Assembly: GCA_002869015.1 (NCBI GenBank) | Contig: PKTT01000006.1 | Coordinates: 137,120 to 179,684 of the forward strand | Origin: Deltaproteobacteria bacterium | GTDB taxonomy: Bacteria; Desulfobacterota; Deferrisomatia; Deferrisomatales; BM512 | DNA: 42,565 nucleotides | Direction: 5' to 3' | Notes under the pieces: model-generated | What the model was told of the DNA's origin: nothing | What the model saw: only the letters and a program-made list of their open reading frames with translations | Database searches by the model: none | Part shown: in pieces, positions 6,953 to 15,514 of the stretch | Layout: the number at the start of each line of letters is the position of its first letter | Position numbering within the stretch: the stretch's first letter is position 1 | Program-made: the position numbers and the translations under genes

Positions 6953-8284
6953 ATGCTCTATTTTCTTATGGCGCTCTTCATAATCATAGGCGTTCTCGAC
7001 TTTCTCCGTAAACACGGCTTTGATCAGTACCTTGTGGCGGGGCGCAGTCAAAACGCGACCATGGTCACACTTTCGATGCTCGCCACCGTAGTCGGAGGCT
7101 CGGCAACGATGGGGATGGTGACCCTCTCAGGGAATGTAGGCTTTCCCGCGATATGGCTCTATCTCTCAGGCACCTCCGGGCTAATGCTTCTGGGTATCAC
7201 TCTGGCGCGCAGGGTCAGGGAGACAGGGGCCGCGACCCTGGCGGACCTCGTCGGTATGCTGATAGGTTCACGGGCGCGGGCGCTTGTCGCGGTAATTATA
7301 GTCACCGGCTGGACGGGTATAGTCGCGGCGCAATTTGTAGCGGCGGGGCGCATAGTCGATACGCTGACCGGCCTTGACGCGACCGGCGCGCTGGTGGCGG
7401 CGTCGGTAGTCATAACGATTTACGCCATATTAGGCGGGCAGTCATCCATAATGAAGACCGACGCGCTTCAGTTCTTCGTGATGGTCGGCGCGCTCCTCTT
7501 CGCAGCAGGGTACATCTGGAAGGTTTCTCCAGCCCCGCTGGCAAACTTCTCCTTCGAGTTTACAAATGAGAAGTTCCCCATATCGAAAGCCCTATATTTT
7601 CTCTTTATCTATGGAGGCAGCTATCTCGTTGGGCCGGACATATACTCAAGGCTATTCACCTCCGCTGATGACGCTACCGCCAAACGCGGCGCGCTTTCGG
7701 CGGCGATCATCCTCCCAATCATCGGTCTCGTTGTCCTCTTTATTGGGCTTTCGGCGGCTAAGGGAGGCGCAGACCCAAAAACTTTACTGACGGTTGAGGT
7801 GGTAAATGCCCTACCCTCATGGGCGGGCGCATGGCTCTTGGGTGGTCTCTTTTGCGCGGTTGTCTCCTCCGCGGACACCTGCCTGGTGACAGCCGCTGGA
7901 ATAATCGAGCACGACATACTAAAGGGCCGCCGCGTTTCATCCATGAGGATATTTATAGCGCTATTTGGAGGAGCATCGCTTGCTATCGGCCTCTGGCGTG
8001 GAGACATAATAGGGCTGCTGCTGATGGGCCTAGGCGTCTTCACGACGGGTGTCGTTGCTCCGGTAGCCACGGCCCTCTACTTTAGAGGAAAGCGAGAGGT
8101 AAACCGACAAGGGCTCTTCATAGCCATTTTGCTTGGCGGCTCCATCGGCCTTACTGCGGGCATAACGGGAATCCAATGGCTAAGTTTCCTCGGTCTTGGG
8201 GTATCGACGGCGATATCTCTCATATCAGCCCTATCAGGTCAAAACGCCAAAGAGCTACAAGTCAAACCTGCCACCACAGACTAA
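6953..8284 (+). CDS. Sodium:solute symporter (SSS) family transporter, candidate vitamin transporter
   Basis: A 443-residue membrane protein with about 12 hydrophobic helices. Features typical of the SSS family include FDQYLVAGRSQ at the end of helix 1, a Gly/Ser/Thr-rich second helix (ATVVGGSATMGMVTLSG) contributing the sodium site, and VVSSADTCLVTAAG in the region of the second sodium ligand (SSADT). GGAAGG precedes ATG 6953. The family includes PanF (pantothenate) and the animal SMVT (biotin, pantothenate, lipoate). Because a biotin-operator-like repeat covers its promoter, biotin or a related vitamin is a reasonable candidate substrate; the protein sequence alone does not show substrate. 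It is monocistronic, ending in a terminator. Confidence 0.88.
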   Translation: MLYFLMALFIIIGVLDFLRKHGFDQYLVAGRSQNATMVTLSMLATVVGGSATMGMVTLSGNVGFPAIWLYLSGTSGLMLLGITLARRVRETGAATLADLVGMLIGSRARALVAVIIVTGWTGIVAAQFVAAGRIVDTLTGLDATGALVAASVVITIYAILGGQSSIMKTDALQFFVMVGALLFAAGYIWKVSPAPLANFSFEFTNEKFPISKALYFLFIYGGSYLVGPDIYSRLFTSADDATAKRGALSAAIILPIIGLVVLFIGLSAAKGGADPKTLLTVEVVNALPSWAGAWLLGGLFCAVVSSADTCLVTAAGIIEHDILKGRRVSSMRIFIALFGGASLAIGLWRGDIIGLLLMGLGVFTTGVVAPVATALYFRGKREVNRQGLFIAILLGGSIGLTAGITGIQWLSFLGLGVSTAISLISALSGQNAKELQVKPATTD

Positions 8285-8286
8285 AA

Positions 8287-8313
8287 AAAGGCGGCCTTCG
8301 GGCCGCCTCCTTT
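8287..8313. terminator. Bidirectional intrinsic terminator
   Basis: GGCGGCC-TTCG-GGCCGCC is a perfect 7-bp stem with a stable tetraloop, flanked by an A tract on the left and CTCCTTT on the right. It separates the symporter gene from the convergent permease gene and is strongest in the minus direction. Confidence 0.88.
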
Positions 8314-8345
8314 GTATTCTCACATTCGACAAAGGTCAGCGGTTT

Positions 8346-9362
8346 TCACCCCCCCCTCTTAATGAGGATTCTTAACCAAGCGCCAAAGAGAATCAGCGCC
8401 GAGAGCACCCCGACCCACTCAGGTATCGCCTCTGCGGCGCCGCCGAGCACAGCGGTTGGGGTAATAGCCATGAGCCTGTAGAGCTCATCTACCAGCCACC
8501 CCATAAATAGCGCCGACACGGATATTGTAAGGAGGTAACGGAGGGTCGTCTTCCAGCCCATCATACCGGCCAGTGCGGAGATAGACGCTATATTTGTAGC
8601 CGGACCGGCGAGGAGAAGCACGAGCGCCGCGCCGGGGCTCAAGCCCTTTAATATCATCGCCGCCGCAATTGGCGTTGACGCCGTGGCACAGATGTACATT
8701 GGCGTTGCAACGGCGAGCATTGCAAGCCTTCCAAGAAAACCGTCGCCCAGGTATTGAAGGAAAAAACCATCTGGAATAAGCGCGGAGATCAGCGCAGCTA
8801 CCACGAGTCCGGCGGCCAGATAACCGGATAGCGAGTAATAGAGGTTTCCTAGCCCATACTCAAGGGCTTCCGCCACCATTCCCGGAATCGTCCGGGCACC
8901 ACCCTTGAAGGTGGGGATGTTTAAGGGTGCCGGGCCCGACTTTTTTTCACCTCCGCCAAAGAACGTCTCTAGGACGCCCGCCGCAACCGCCGAGATAAAA
9001 GCTGATATGGGCCTCATAACGGTCATCAGCGGGTCCAGCAGCGCGCTGGTGTAGAGGATGGAATCAATACCGGTCTCGGGGGTCGATATCATAAAGGAGA
9101 GCGCAGCTCCCTTGGAGGCTCCGCGCTGCCTGAGGCCAACCGCGAGGGGCACTACCCCGCAGGAGCAGATCGGCAACGGAACGCCCAATAGGGCCGATTT
9201 TAGCACCGGCATAAAGCGCCCGCGACCAAGGTGCGAAGCCACGAAATCATCGGAAATGAAAAGCTGTATAACTCCCGCGGCTACAAAGCCGAAGAGCAGC
9301 CAAGGCGCAGAGTCAACAACAACAGAGTAAAGCTCTGATAAAAATTCAAATGCAAATTCCAT
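8346..9362 (-). CDS. SO_0444/ArsP-like permease (DUF318), putative metal or metalloid efflux
   Basis: The 338-residue membrane protein has about eight to ten helices in two repeats. The first repeat carries PLPICSCGVVPLA at about residues 60-72, the hallmark of the DUF318/permease family that includes SO_0444-type Cu/Zn efflux proteins and ArsP. A second half around TPMYICATASTPIAAAMILKG repeats the architecture with a single cysteine. A soluble glycine- and lysine-containing linker lies near residues 135-150. The expected role is export of metal or organoarsenical species across the inner membrane, but the substrate is not fixed by sequence. It is divergent from the aminotransferase gene and ends by a shared terminator. 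Confidence 0.85.
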   Translation of the reverse strand: MEFAFEFLSELYSVVVDSAPWLLFGFVAAGVIQLFISDDFVASHLGRGRFMPVLKSALLGVPLPICSCGVVPLAVGLRQRGASKGAALSFMISTPETGIDSILYTSALLDPLMTVMRPISAFISAVAAGVLETFFGGGEKKSGPAPLNIPTFKGGARTIPGMVAEALEYGLGNLYYSLSGYLAAGLVVAALISALIPDGFFLQYLGDGFLGRLAMLAVATPMYICATASTPIAAAMILKGLSPGAALVLLLAGPATNIASISALAGMMGWKTTLRYLLTISVSALFMGWLVDELYRLMAITPTAVLGGAAEAIPEWVGVLSALILFGAWLRILIKRGG

Positions 9363-9481
9363 GAGAAAATCCCTGAAAACAAATCTGTTTCGACGCCGAT
9401 GAATATACCACGCCTAAGCATTCAGGACGGGAGGTTAAATTTTTACGTGGACTAAAGCAGCTCAAAGGGGCATCTTTTAAA

Positions 9482-9498
9482 AAAGAGAGTAACTCTTT
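9482..9498. promoter_or_regulatory. Small inverted repeat before the aminotransferase gene
   Basis: AAAGAG-AGTAA-CTCTTT is a perfect 6-bp dyad 25 bases before GTG 9524. It could be an operator or a leader hairpin; no partner site was found. Confidence 0.3.
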
Positions 9499-9523
9499 CA
9501 AACGAGTGAGAAGGAGCACTAAA

Positions 9524-10792
9524 GTGCAACCCGCCATAAATCCCCTGGTAGTAAGCCTCAAGGAATCCGCCACCCTAGCGATAAACCAGAGAGTAAAAGC
9601 GCTGAAAGCGGCTGGGAAGCGTGTCTATCATTTCGGCTTCGGGCAGTCCCCCTTCCCAGTATCTGAGAGAATTCAGGAGGCGCTTCGCCAAAACGTTGAC
9701 AAAAAGGACTATCTACCGACGCAGGGGCTCCCGGAGCTATGCGACGCAGTTGCGAAATACTATAGGGATGAGTTCGGCTATGACTTTGAGGGTAAAAACG
9801 TCTGTATAGGACCAGGCTCCAAGGAGCTTATCTTTGAAGCAATCTTTCTCACCGAGGGTTCGCTCCTCGTTCCCGCGCCAAGCTGGGTGAGCTACGGCCC
9901 GCAAGCCGCATTGAGGGGTAAACATGTAATCCCCATAACAACGAGCCGCGACAACGGCTACAAGCTTACCGCCGAGGAGCTTGACCACGCCTGCTATAGA
10001 ATGGGCCACAAACAAAAGCTCCTCATAATGAACAACCCATGCAACCCCACCGGCTCCGTCTACCGTGACGAGGAGATGGCAGAGCTTGCGGCAATTTGTA
10101 GGGCATATCAGGTTATCGTAGTCTCCGATGAAATCTATGCAAAGATTGACTTCGACGGTAATGGGACTGCATCGCTATCAAAACACTACCCTGAAGGGAC
10201 GATAGTAACAGGTGGCCTCTCCAAGGCCTTCGCCGCCGGAGGGTACCGCCTTGGCGTCATGCTTATCCCGGATGGCCTTGAGCCCGTTATGAGGGCACTT
10301 AAATCGGTCATAAGCGAGACCTTCAGCGCCGTATCCGCCCCGATACAATACGCCGCCCTCGCCGCATATGGAGACTACCCCACCATCAGGCCATTTGTTG
10401 AGAGAACCTGCGATATTCACCGCTTCGCAACAAGGTACCTGCACAAGCGTTTTGAGGGAATGGGGCTAAACTGCCCTCGCCCGGACGGAGCCTTCTACCT
10501 CTTCCCAGACTTTGACAATTTCAGGGAGAGCTTCCGCGCCCGCGGCATTATAACAGGCAAGGATATATGTGAGACGATTCTGGAGGAGGCGCATGTAGCC
10601 ATACTGCCCGGCTCCGACTTTTACTTTCCCGCGACAAACCTCGGCGCGCGCGTCGCGAGCGTTGACTACGACGGAGGTTATGTTCTGGAGAAATGGGCTG
10701 GAGACCCCGCCTCCGAGGAGGAGACTCGCAAACTTTTTCCCAACCTGGTCGATGGTTCCGACGCGTTGGAAAAACTCCTAAAAGCTCTGTAA
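9524..10792 (+). CDS. Class I/II PLP-dependent aminotransferase
   Basis: A 422-residue fold-type I aminotransferase. Visible family blocks are FGFGQSPFPV near the N-terminus, YLPTQGLPELCDAVAKYY, the PLP-binding GPGSKELIF region, NNPCNPTGSVY, VSDEIYAKIDF and the Schiff-base lysine in TGGLSKAFAAGGYRLG, followed by PDGAFYLFPDF and an arginine (LGARVASVDYDGG) in the position of the carboxylate-binding Arg region. Start: AAGGAG lies seven bases before GTG 9524; an alternative GTG at 9506 lacks a ribosome site. Probable role is amino acid transamination (aspartate/aromatic or alanine type), substrate uncertain. The RsgA gene starts 9 bases downstream. Confidence 0.92.
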   Translation: MQPAINPLVVSLKESATLAINQRVKALKAAGKRVYHFGFGQSPFPVSERIQEALRQNVDKKDYLPTQGLPELCDAVAKYYRDEFGYDFEGKNVCIGPGSKELIFEAIFLTEGSLLVPAPSWVSYGPQAALRGKHVIPITTSRDNGYKLTAEELDHACYRMGHKQKLLIMNNPCNPTGSVYRDEEMAELAAICRAYQVIVVSDEIYAKIDFDGNGTASLSKHYPEGTIVTGGLSKAFAAGGYRLGVMLIPDGLEPVMRALKSVISETFSAVSAPIQYAALAAYGDYPTIRPFVERTCDIHRFATRYLHKRFEGMGLNCPRPDGAFYLFPDFDNFRESFRARGIITGKDICETILEEAHVAILPGSDFYFPATNLGARVASVDYDGGYVLEKWAGDPASEEETRKLFPNLVDGSDALEKLLKAL

Positions 10793-10801
10793 GCTAAAGG
10801 C

Positions 10802-11791
10802 ATGGCTGGCATCAGAGAAAATAAAGCTGGGAATTATTCTTTGAAGGACGCAGGTTTCACAAGGGAGCTCTCCCGCGACCCCGCCCTAAAAGGAAAAGTT
10901 GAGCCGGCACGCGTCTCCTTCACCTCCAGGAACAAATACAAGCTCTTGACCGCGAAGGGTGAGAAGTGGGCAACCCTCACCGGCAGCCTGCGCCGTGAGG
11001 GCAAGGTACCCCTGGTCGGCGATTGGGTAGCGGTGGATACCGCAGAAGCGCCAGCGATAAGGGCGCTCCTAAAAAGAAAGAACCTTTTAAAAAGAGGCGC
11101 GGCGGGAGGTCGGAAGCGCGAGGGTGAAGCGGTACCCATGCAAAACATCGCCGCCAATATCGATAAGATATTTATCCTCTGCGGCCTTGACCGCGACTTC
11201 AACCCTCCACGGATAGCGCGGTACGTTGCCCTCGCCGAGCTCTGCGGGGCGACACCCATAGTGCTACTTAACAAAGCCGACCTATGCGAAGACCCTGAGG
11301 CTCGCGTGGAGGAGATACGGGAGCTGCTCCCCTCCACAGAGGTTTGTGCGCTCTCAGCCGCCGGGGGCGAAGTGGACTGGGTGAAGGGGCATATACGCCC
11401 GGGCGAAACCGTATGCCTCCTCGGCTCCTCCGGGGCGGGTAAGTCTACGCTGATAAACGCCCTAATCGGAGATGGAACGCAGAGGACTGCCGCTGTAAGC
11501 GAGACCCTTGGCAAGGGGCGTCACACCACCACCCACCGCGAACTCTTCATTCTGCCCACAGGCGGTATTATAATCGACAACCCCGGCATGCGTGAGATAA
11601 CCCTGCCCGATGAAGCGCTTGAAGATGCAGAGCTTTTCTCTGTTATAGAGGAGCTTTCAAAGGGGTGTAAATTTCGCGATTGCGGACATGAGAGCGAACC
11701 CGGCTGCAAGGTCTTGCTCTCTGTGGAGTCCGGTGATCTACCTGGCGAGGCCCTGGAGAATTACCGAAAGCTCAGGGTAAAGGGTCAGTAA
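10802..11791 (+). CDS. rsgA: Ribosome small subunit-dependent GTPase A
   Basis: The 329-residue circularly permuted GTPase assists late maturation of the 30S subunit. Domains in order: an OB-fold N-terminal part (about 30-105) with VGDWVAV; the permuted G domain with G4 NKAD at 157-160 ahead of G1 GSSGAGKST at 208-216, GKGRHTTTH as switch region and G3 DNPG at 259-262; and a zinc-binding tail with C289, C294, H296 and C302. All catalytic signature elements are intact and length is normal. It follows the aminotransferase gene by 9 bases, probably cotranscribed, without an obvious functional link. Confidence 0.96.
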   Translation: MAGIRENKAGNYSLKDAGFTRELSRDPALKGKVEPARVSFTSRNKYKLLTAKGEKWATLTGSLRREGKVPLVGDWVAVDTAEAPAIRALLKRKNLLKRGAAGGRKREGEAVPMQNIAANIDKIFILCGLDRDFNPPRIARYVALAELCGATPIVLLNKADLCEDPEARVEEIRELLPSTEVCALSAAGGEVDWVKGHIRPGETVCLLGSSGAGKSTLINALIGDGTQRTAAVSETLGKGRHTTTHRELFILPTGGIIIDNPGMREITLPDEALEDAELFSVIEELSKGCKFRDCGHESEPGCKVLLSVESGDLPGEALENYRKLRVKGQ

Positions 11792-11815
11792 ACTTCATAC
11801 TTGGAGGCGTGGTAA

Positions 11816-12709
11816 ATGGTGAGAGTGATTATGGTCCTGCTGATTCCGGCGTTACTCTTCGGATGCGGGGTCTCTCAACAAGTTTACGATGAACGTGAAG
11901 CAGAGATTACATCATTAAAAAGCGCCTTGAAGGGCGTTAAAGAGGAGAGGAATTCCCTTGAGAAGGAAAAGGAGAAGCTCCTTGACGACATCGTAGGGGC
12001 AAATGAGCGCATCAAAATGCTCAAGAAGGATGACAAGGAGGCTACTGCCGCCCTCAAGATAAAAGACTCACAGCTGAACAAAGCCGAGGCGGAGATAAAT
12101 ACCTTGAAGGCTGAGGTCGAGGATCTTAAGCAGGCTCAGGTGCTCCCCTCGGAGGAACTTAATGAAGCAACGATGCGGATTGCCCAACTTGAGGAGCAGT
12201 TGGCAGAAGCTAAAAGTGCACAGGAGCCCTTAAACGAGCTAAAAGAGCAGCTGGCTAAGAGAGAAGAGATAGCGGAAGCTCTCCGGGAAAAGCTTGCCAA
12301 CGCAGTAGGAGATAGCGCGCTTGTTAGCAGAAGCGGAGATAGGGTAACTGTAACAATCCCCGGCGATCTCCTCTTTGATGAGCTCTCAGTAGATGTATTG
12401 CCCTCGGGAAGCGCTGTGGTGAAGAAGGTCGCAGAGCTTCTGAAGGATGGCAGTGAAAGAATCTCCATCGTAGGACATACCGACGATGTGCCGGTTGGCC
12501 CCTCGCACAGGGTCTATTGGCGCTCCAACTGGGAGCTCTCAGCTGAACGCGCCGGAGCCCTGGTTCGTTACCTGCAATGGGGGCCGGGAATTTCACCGGA
12601 GCGGCTTGAGGCTGTTGGCCGCGCTCACTACGACCCCATCTCGAAGGGAGGGGATGAAGAGGCTAAAGCAAAGAACAGGCGCGTGGAGCTTGTTATCACC
12701 CAGCCCTGA
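11816..12709 (+). CDS. OmpA-family peptidoglycan-binding lipoprotein with coiled coil
   Basis: A 297-residue lipoprotein: the signal peptide ends in the lipobox LLFGC (Cys17 lipidated). Residues 20-160 form a long heptad-rich coiled coil. Residues 170-297 are an OmpA C-terminal domain with ISIVGHTDDVPVG, NWELSAERAGALVRYL and AKNRRVELVI, the peptidoglycan-binding signature including Asp and Arg contacts. It would sit at a membrane with the C-terminus tethered to the cell wall; flagellar MotB and Pal share the domain but no channel helix is present. GGAGG lies before ATG 11816. The stop is immediately adjacent to the convergent thioesterase gene. Confidence 0.9.
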   Translation: MVRVIMVLLIPALLFGCGVSQQVYDEREAEITSLKSALKGVKEERNSLEKEKEKLLDDIVGANERIKMLKKDDKEATAALKIKDSQLNKAEAEINTLKAEVEDLKQAQVLPSEELNEATMRIAQLEEQLAEAKSAQEPLNELKEQLAKREEIAEALREKLANAVGDSALVSRSGDRVTVTIPGDLLFDELSVDVLPSGSAVVKKVAELLKDGSERISIVGHTDDVPVGPSHRVYWRSNWELSAERAGALVRYLQWGPGISPERLEAVGRAHYDPISKGGDEEAKAKNRRVELVITQP

Positions 12710-13126
12710 CTACTTTAAAAAGTCCGGGAGGTCCTTCTTTCTGTAGGCCAGGGCCTGCCCGGTCGCTACCAATTCACCCTCGCCATTTGTCACTGAGGCA
12801 TCGTATACAGCCGTCCGGCTTGTCCGGGACTTCTCCGTAACCTCGGAGATTAGTGTTTCCCCGGGGAGCGCGCCCTTAACATAGGTTACGGAGAGGTTGA
12901 GCGCTACGGCTACTCGACCATGGGAGTTGCAAGCCAACTGGAAGCTCTCGTCAAGGAGGCTGAAAACTGCCCCGCCGTGGGCGCTGCCGAAAATATTTAC
13001 CATCTCTTCGGTAACAGCCATCTTGCAGCGGGCATATCCCTCCCTTACCTCTTCGCACGTTATGCCCAACAATTTAGGAAAAGGTTCACGCCCCTGCGCC
13101 TCAAGCATCTTTTCTATAACTTTCAA
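12710..13126 (-). CDS. PaaI-type hotdog thioesterase
   Basis: The 138-residue hotdog-fold protein contains NIFGSAHGGAVFSLLDESFQ, which includes the HGG motif and catalytic Asp of PaaI-family acyl-CoA thioesterases, followed by the strand AVALNLSVTYVKGALPGETL. The probable role is hydrolysis of aryl- or acyl-CoA thioesters in the cytoplasm. Open frame extends upstream to 13327, but the start is placed at TTG 13126, which has GGAGG about eight bases ahead; an ATG six codons further in is the alternative. It is divergent from pirin and abuts the OmpA-like gene end to end. Confidence 0.88.
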   Translation of the reverse strand: MKVIEKMLEAQGREPFPKLLGITCEEVREGYARCKMAVTEEMVNIFGSAHGGAVFSLLDESFQLACNSHGRVAVALNLSVTYVKGALPGETLISEVTEKSRTSRTAVYDASVTNGEGELVATGQALAYRKKDLPDFLK

Positions 13127-13244
13127 TATTTTACCTCCATATAAGGTCAGCAACTCCTTTCGGTATACCGCAAAATGTCTTCGAGCGTCCCATAAATTAC
13201 GTGGTATCTTTTTACAAAGAAGAGAAATATTCAGGAGGCATAAA

Positions 13245-14093
13245 ATGAATTCAAGCTGTGAAGCGGTAAACATATTCCCTTCAGTCACCACTATGGAGGG
13301 CGCAGGAGTAAAGCTTAGGCGGGGCATAGGCTTCTCTGAGGCTCCCTCTTTCGATCCATTCCTGCTCTTTGACGACTTCTCCGGAGATGACCCGGCAGAC
13401 TACGTAGCGGGTTTTCCCTGGCATCCGCACAGGGGGATAGAGACCGTTACCTATCTTATACGCGGCGATGTGGAGCATGGCGACTCTATCGGCAACAGGG
13501 GCTCGATTGGCCCGGGCCAGGTTCAGTGGATGACCGCAGGCGGCGGAGTCATACACCAGGAGATGCCGCAGCCAGTAGCGGGCGGAATGGTTGGTTTCCA
13601 GCTGTGGGTTAACCTGCCGGCAAAAGACAAGATGATGTCACCGCGCTACCGTGGCATCACCGCTGGAGAGATTCCTACGGTGGAAGTGGACGGGGGCAGC
13701 GTAAAGGTTATAGCGGGAAGATTCAGAGGCGTCGAGGGCCCTGTAAGGGAGATCGTCAGATCCCCTTGGTATTTTGATGTATCCGTTGATGCGGGGCGTT
13801 ATTTGACCCTTGATATCCCGACCGACTTCTTCACCTTCCTCTACATCTTTGAGGGCGATGGAAAGATTGGAGAAAAAGGCGCGGGCGTCACCGCCAAGCA
13901 CATAGTAAAGCTATCCGGCGGCGACAGCCTAAAGGCCATTGGCGGCGATGAGGGGTTGAGGTTCCTGCTGATGAGCGGTGAACCTATCGGCGAGCCGGTA
14001 GCCTGGCAAGGCCCCATAGTCATGAATACAGAGGAGGAGCTTGAGCAGGCCTTCTATGAATACAGAAACGGGACCTTTATAAAAAAGGGCTGA
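13245..14093 (+). CDS. Pirin family protein
   Basis: A 282-residue bicupin. The N-terminal cupin has GFPWHPHRGIETVTYLIRG near residues 58-76, giving the metal-binding histidines, and GGGVIHQEMPQ supplies the third histidine and the glutamate. Pirins bind iron; some have quercetinase activity or regulate metabolic enzymes. AGGAGG precedes ATG 13245; the same frame is open upstream to 12897, but that part overlaps the opposite-strand thioesterase and is not credible. Pirin ends nine bases before the convergent M48 gene, and the terminator hairpin overlaps its stop codon. Confidence 0.93.
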   Translation: MNSSCEAVNIFPSVTTMEGAGVKLRRGIGFSEAPSFDPFLLFDDFSGDDPADYVAGFPWHPHRGIETVTYLIRGDVEHGDSIGNRGSIGPGQVQWMTAGGGVIHQEMPQPVAGGMVGFQLWVNLPAKDKMMSPRYRGITAGEIPTVEVDGGSVKVIAGRFRGVEGPVREIVRSPWYFDVSVDAGRYLTLDIPTDFFTFLYIFEGDGKIGEKGAGVTAKHIVKLSGGDSLKAIGGDEGLRFLLMSGEPIGEPVAWQGPIVMNTEEELEQAFYEYRNGTFIKKG

Positions 14094-14101
14094 ATGCCCT
14101 A
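14081..14101 (-). terminator. Terminator of the M48 gene overlapping the pirin stop codon
   Basis: Read on the minus strand, AGGGC-ATTCA-GCCCT is followed by a T run. The hairpin spans the last codons of the pirin gene on the other strand, so it serves the minus-strand gene mainly. Confidence 0.65.
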
Positions 14102-14102
14102 T

Positions 14103-15341
14103 TTATAAAACACCCTCTACAAGCTCGCCCGTTCCAAACCATATAGCCCGGTACTGGACACGCTCGCCAAGCGGCGCGTAAACGGCGCAGTAACCATCGT
14201 TGCAATTTATCTCAAGCTCCCACCCCTGCTCATTGCAGAGGGTGGAGAGCTCTTCTACTGAGGGGTCAATACCCTCGCAGGGCCACTCTCCAGTCTCTTG
14301 CCCGATGCGAAAGGCCCACTCTCTTACACTTCGTAAATTGTCATCTGCGAAGTAAAGCTCACCGGTCGGCGCCAGGCTCTCCTCCCCCTGCGCGTAGGAG
14401 TCGTAGCCACCCTCCATCTGCTCCATCTGTGCGCTTTCATTGGCTTTATTCACATAATTAAGGTACTGGGGGATAGCTATGGAAGCCAAAATACCCACTA
14501 TCGCAACTGCTATAAACGGTGCCCCGGCGGCGGGTGAAACGGCCGCCCCGAAGAAGGGCGCCAAAGGGTAAGCGAAGGGATTTTTACCGGGGACCTTTAC
14601 CGTCTCAGGGTATTTATGGTTCGCGAGCGCCGATACCCGCTTGGCTGTATAGGGATGCGTAGAGTTCAGCTCATATATAGTGGACCAGAAGCCCCGCACG
14701 TTTTTTACCTGCTGGATGTACTCATCCATATTGAGGCGATTACCAAGCTTGCCACCCGCAGCAAGTATCGCCAATCCGCGAGTTGCGTTCTCAAGGCTGC
14801 CAGCCGCTTCAAGCCCCGCCAGATCGCAGGAGTATTCCCTTGCGCGGGAGTAGGCGGTCCCAAGCAGGGGGATTAGAAAAGAGGGCGCTATAAATAGATG
14901 CCATTTTAGATGCCCGAGGGCATGGTGGGCGATCTCGTGGCCGATGATAAAGTCGAGCTGCCCCGGATTCTCTTCACATGCCTCTATAAGGTCGGAGTAG
15001 ATGATTACGAACTGTCTTCCGAAGAGCTTTGCGGCCATGGCATTCAGGATTCCGCCGGACTCCATAACGTAGACCTCGGGGGTTGAGGGGAGGCCGAAAC
15101 GCTGCGAAATGCTCTCTACACGTTCGTAGATTTCAGGGAGCTGAGAGGTCGAGAGCAATACCCCCTGCCCTCTTACATGGGCTATATAGATTGCGTGGGC
15201 AGCCATAAGAAAAAAACCGATAAAAAGCGCATAAACAATGCCCGCTATCGATATAACAAGCGCAAGCCAGGCAAGCAGAGAGAAAATAACGCTTAAGACA
15301 AATAGAGTCTTCTCACTTTTAACCCTGAACCCGTCCACCAT
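14103..15341 (-). CDS. M48 family metallopeptidase with internal type IV pilin-like segment
   Basis: The 412-residue protein starts with two membrane helices (about 11-30 and 33-55). The M48 zinc-protease core has HEIAH at 135-139 and the third ligand in AREYSCD (Glu169), with a conserved THPYTAKRVSAL segment near 228-238. After a proline-rich linker comes a helix at 276-300 (IAVAIVGILASIAIPQYLNY) nearly identical in pattern to the N-terminal helix of type IV pilins, but without the prepilin cleavage site. The tail (310-412) has four cysteines, C355, C369, C380 and C385. GAGGGG precedes ATG 15341. The membrane quality-control role of M48 (HtpX-like) is known; the fusion's role is unknown. Confidence 0.85.
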   Translation of the reverse strand: MVDGFRVKSEKTLFVLSVIFSLLAWLALVISIAGIVYALFIGFFLMAAHAIYIAHVRGQGVLLSTSQLPEIYERVESISQRFGLPSTPEVYVMESGGILNAMAAKLFGRQFVIIYSDLIEACEENPGQLDFIIGHEIAHHALGHLKWHLFIAPSFLIPLLGTAYSRAREYSCDLAGLEAAGSLENATRGLAILAAGGKLGNRLNMDEYIQQVKNVRGFWSTIYELNSTHPYTAKRVSALANHKYPETVKVPGKNPFAYPLAPFFGAAVSPAAGAPFIAVAIVGILASIAIPQYLNYVNKANESAQMEQMEGGYDSYAQGEESLAPTGELYFADDNLRSVREWAFRIGQETGEWPCEGIDPSVEELSTLCNEQGWELEINCNDGYCAVYAPLGERVQYRAIWFGTGELVEGVL

Positions 15342-15469
15342 CTTATACCCCCTCGCAAAGGCACAGATTTAAAATATATAAAACACTCTAATAATTTACG
15401 TCCAAACTCCTGATTACTTTAGATATTTTTAGGGTTAAGGAACCCTTATATTACTCTCCTCAAATAAAA

Positions 15470-15497
15470 AAAGGAGCCTCTTAGGGCTCCTCTTTTT
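15470..15497 (-). terminator. Intrinsic terminator after the cysteine-tailed membrane peptide
   Basis: AGGAGCC at 15472-15478 pairs with GGCTCCT at 15485-15491, flanked by an A tract on the left, which is the T tract on the minus strand, and CTTTTT on the right. Confidence 0.85.
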
Positions 15498-15514
15498 GTG
15501 AAATTGATTAAACC

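Noticed and set aside
10834-11514. Long open frame on the minus strand opposite rsgA
   Set aside because: It is Ser/Arg/Pro-rich, has no recognisable domain and lies wholly within a clear RsgA gene; a shadow of codon bias.
12897-13244. N-terminal extension of pirin
   Set aside because: The extension overlaps the thioesterase gene on the other strand, while a good AGGAGG stands before ATG 13245.
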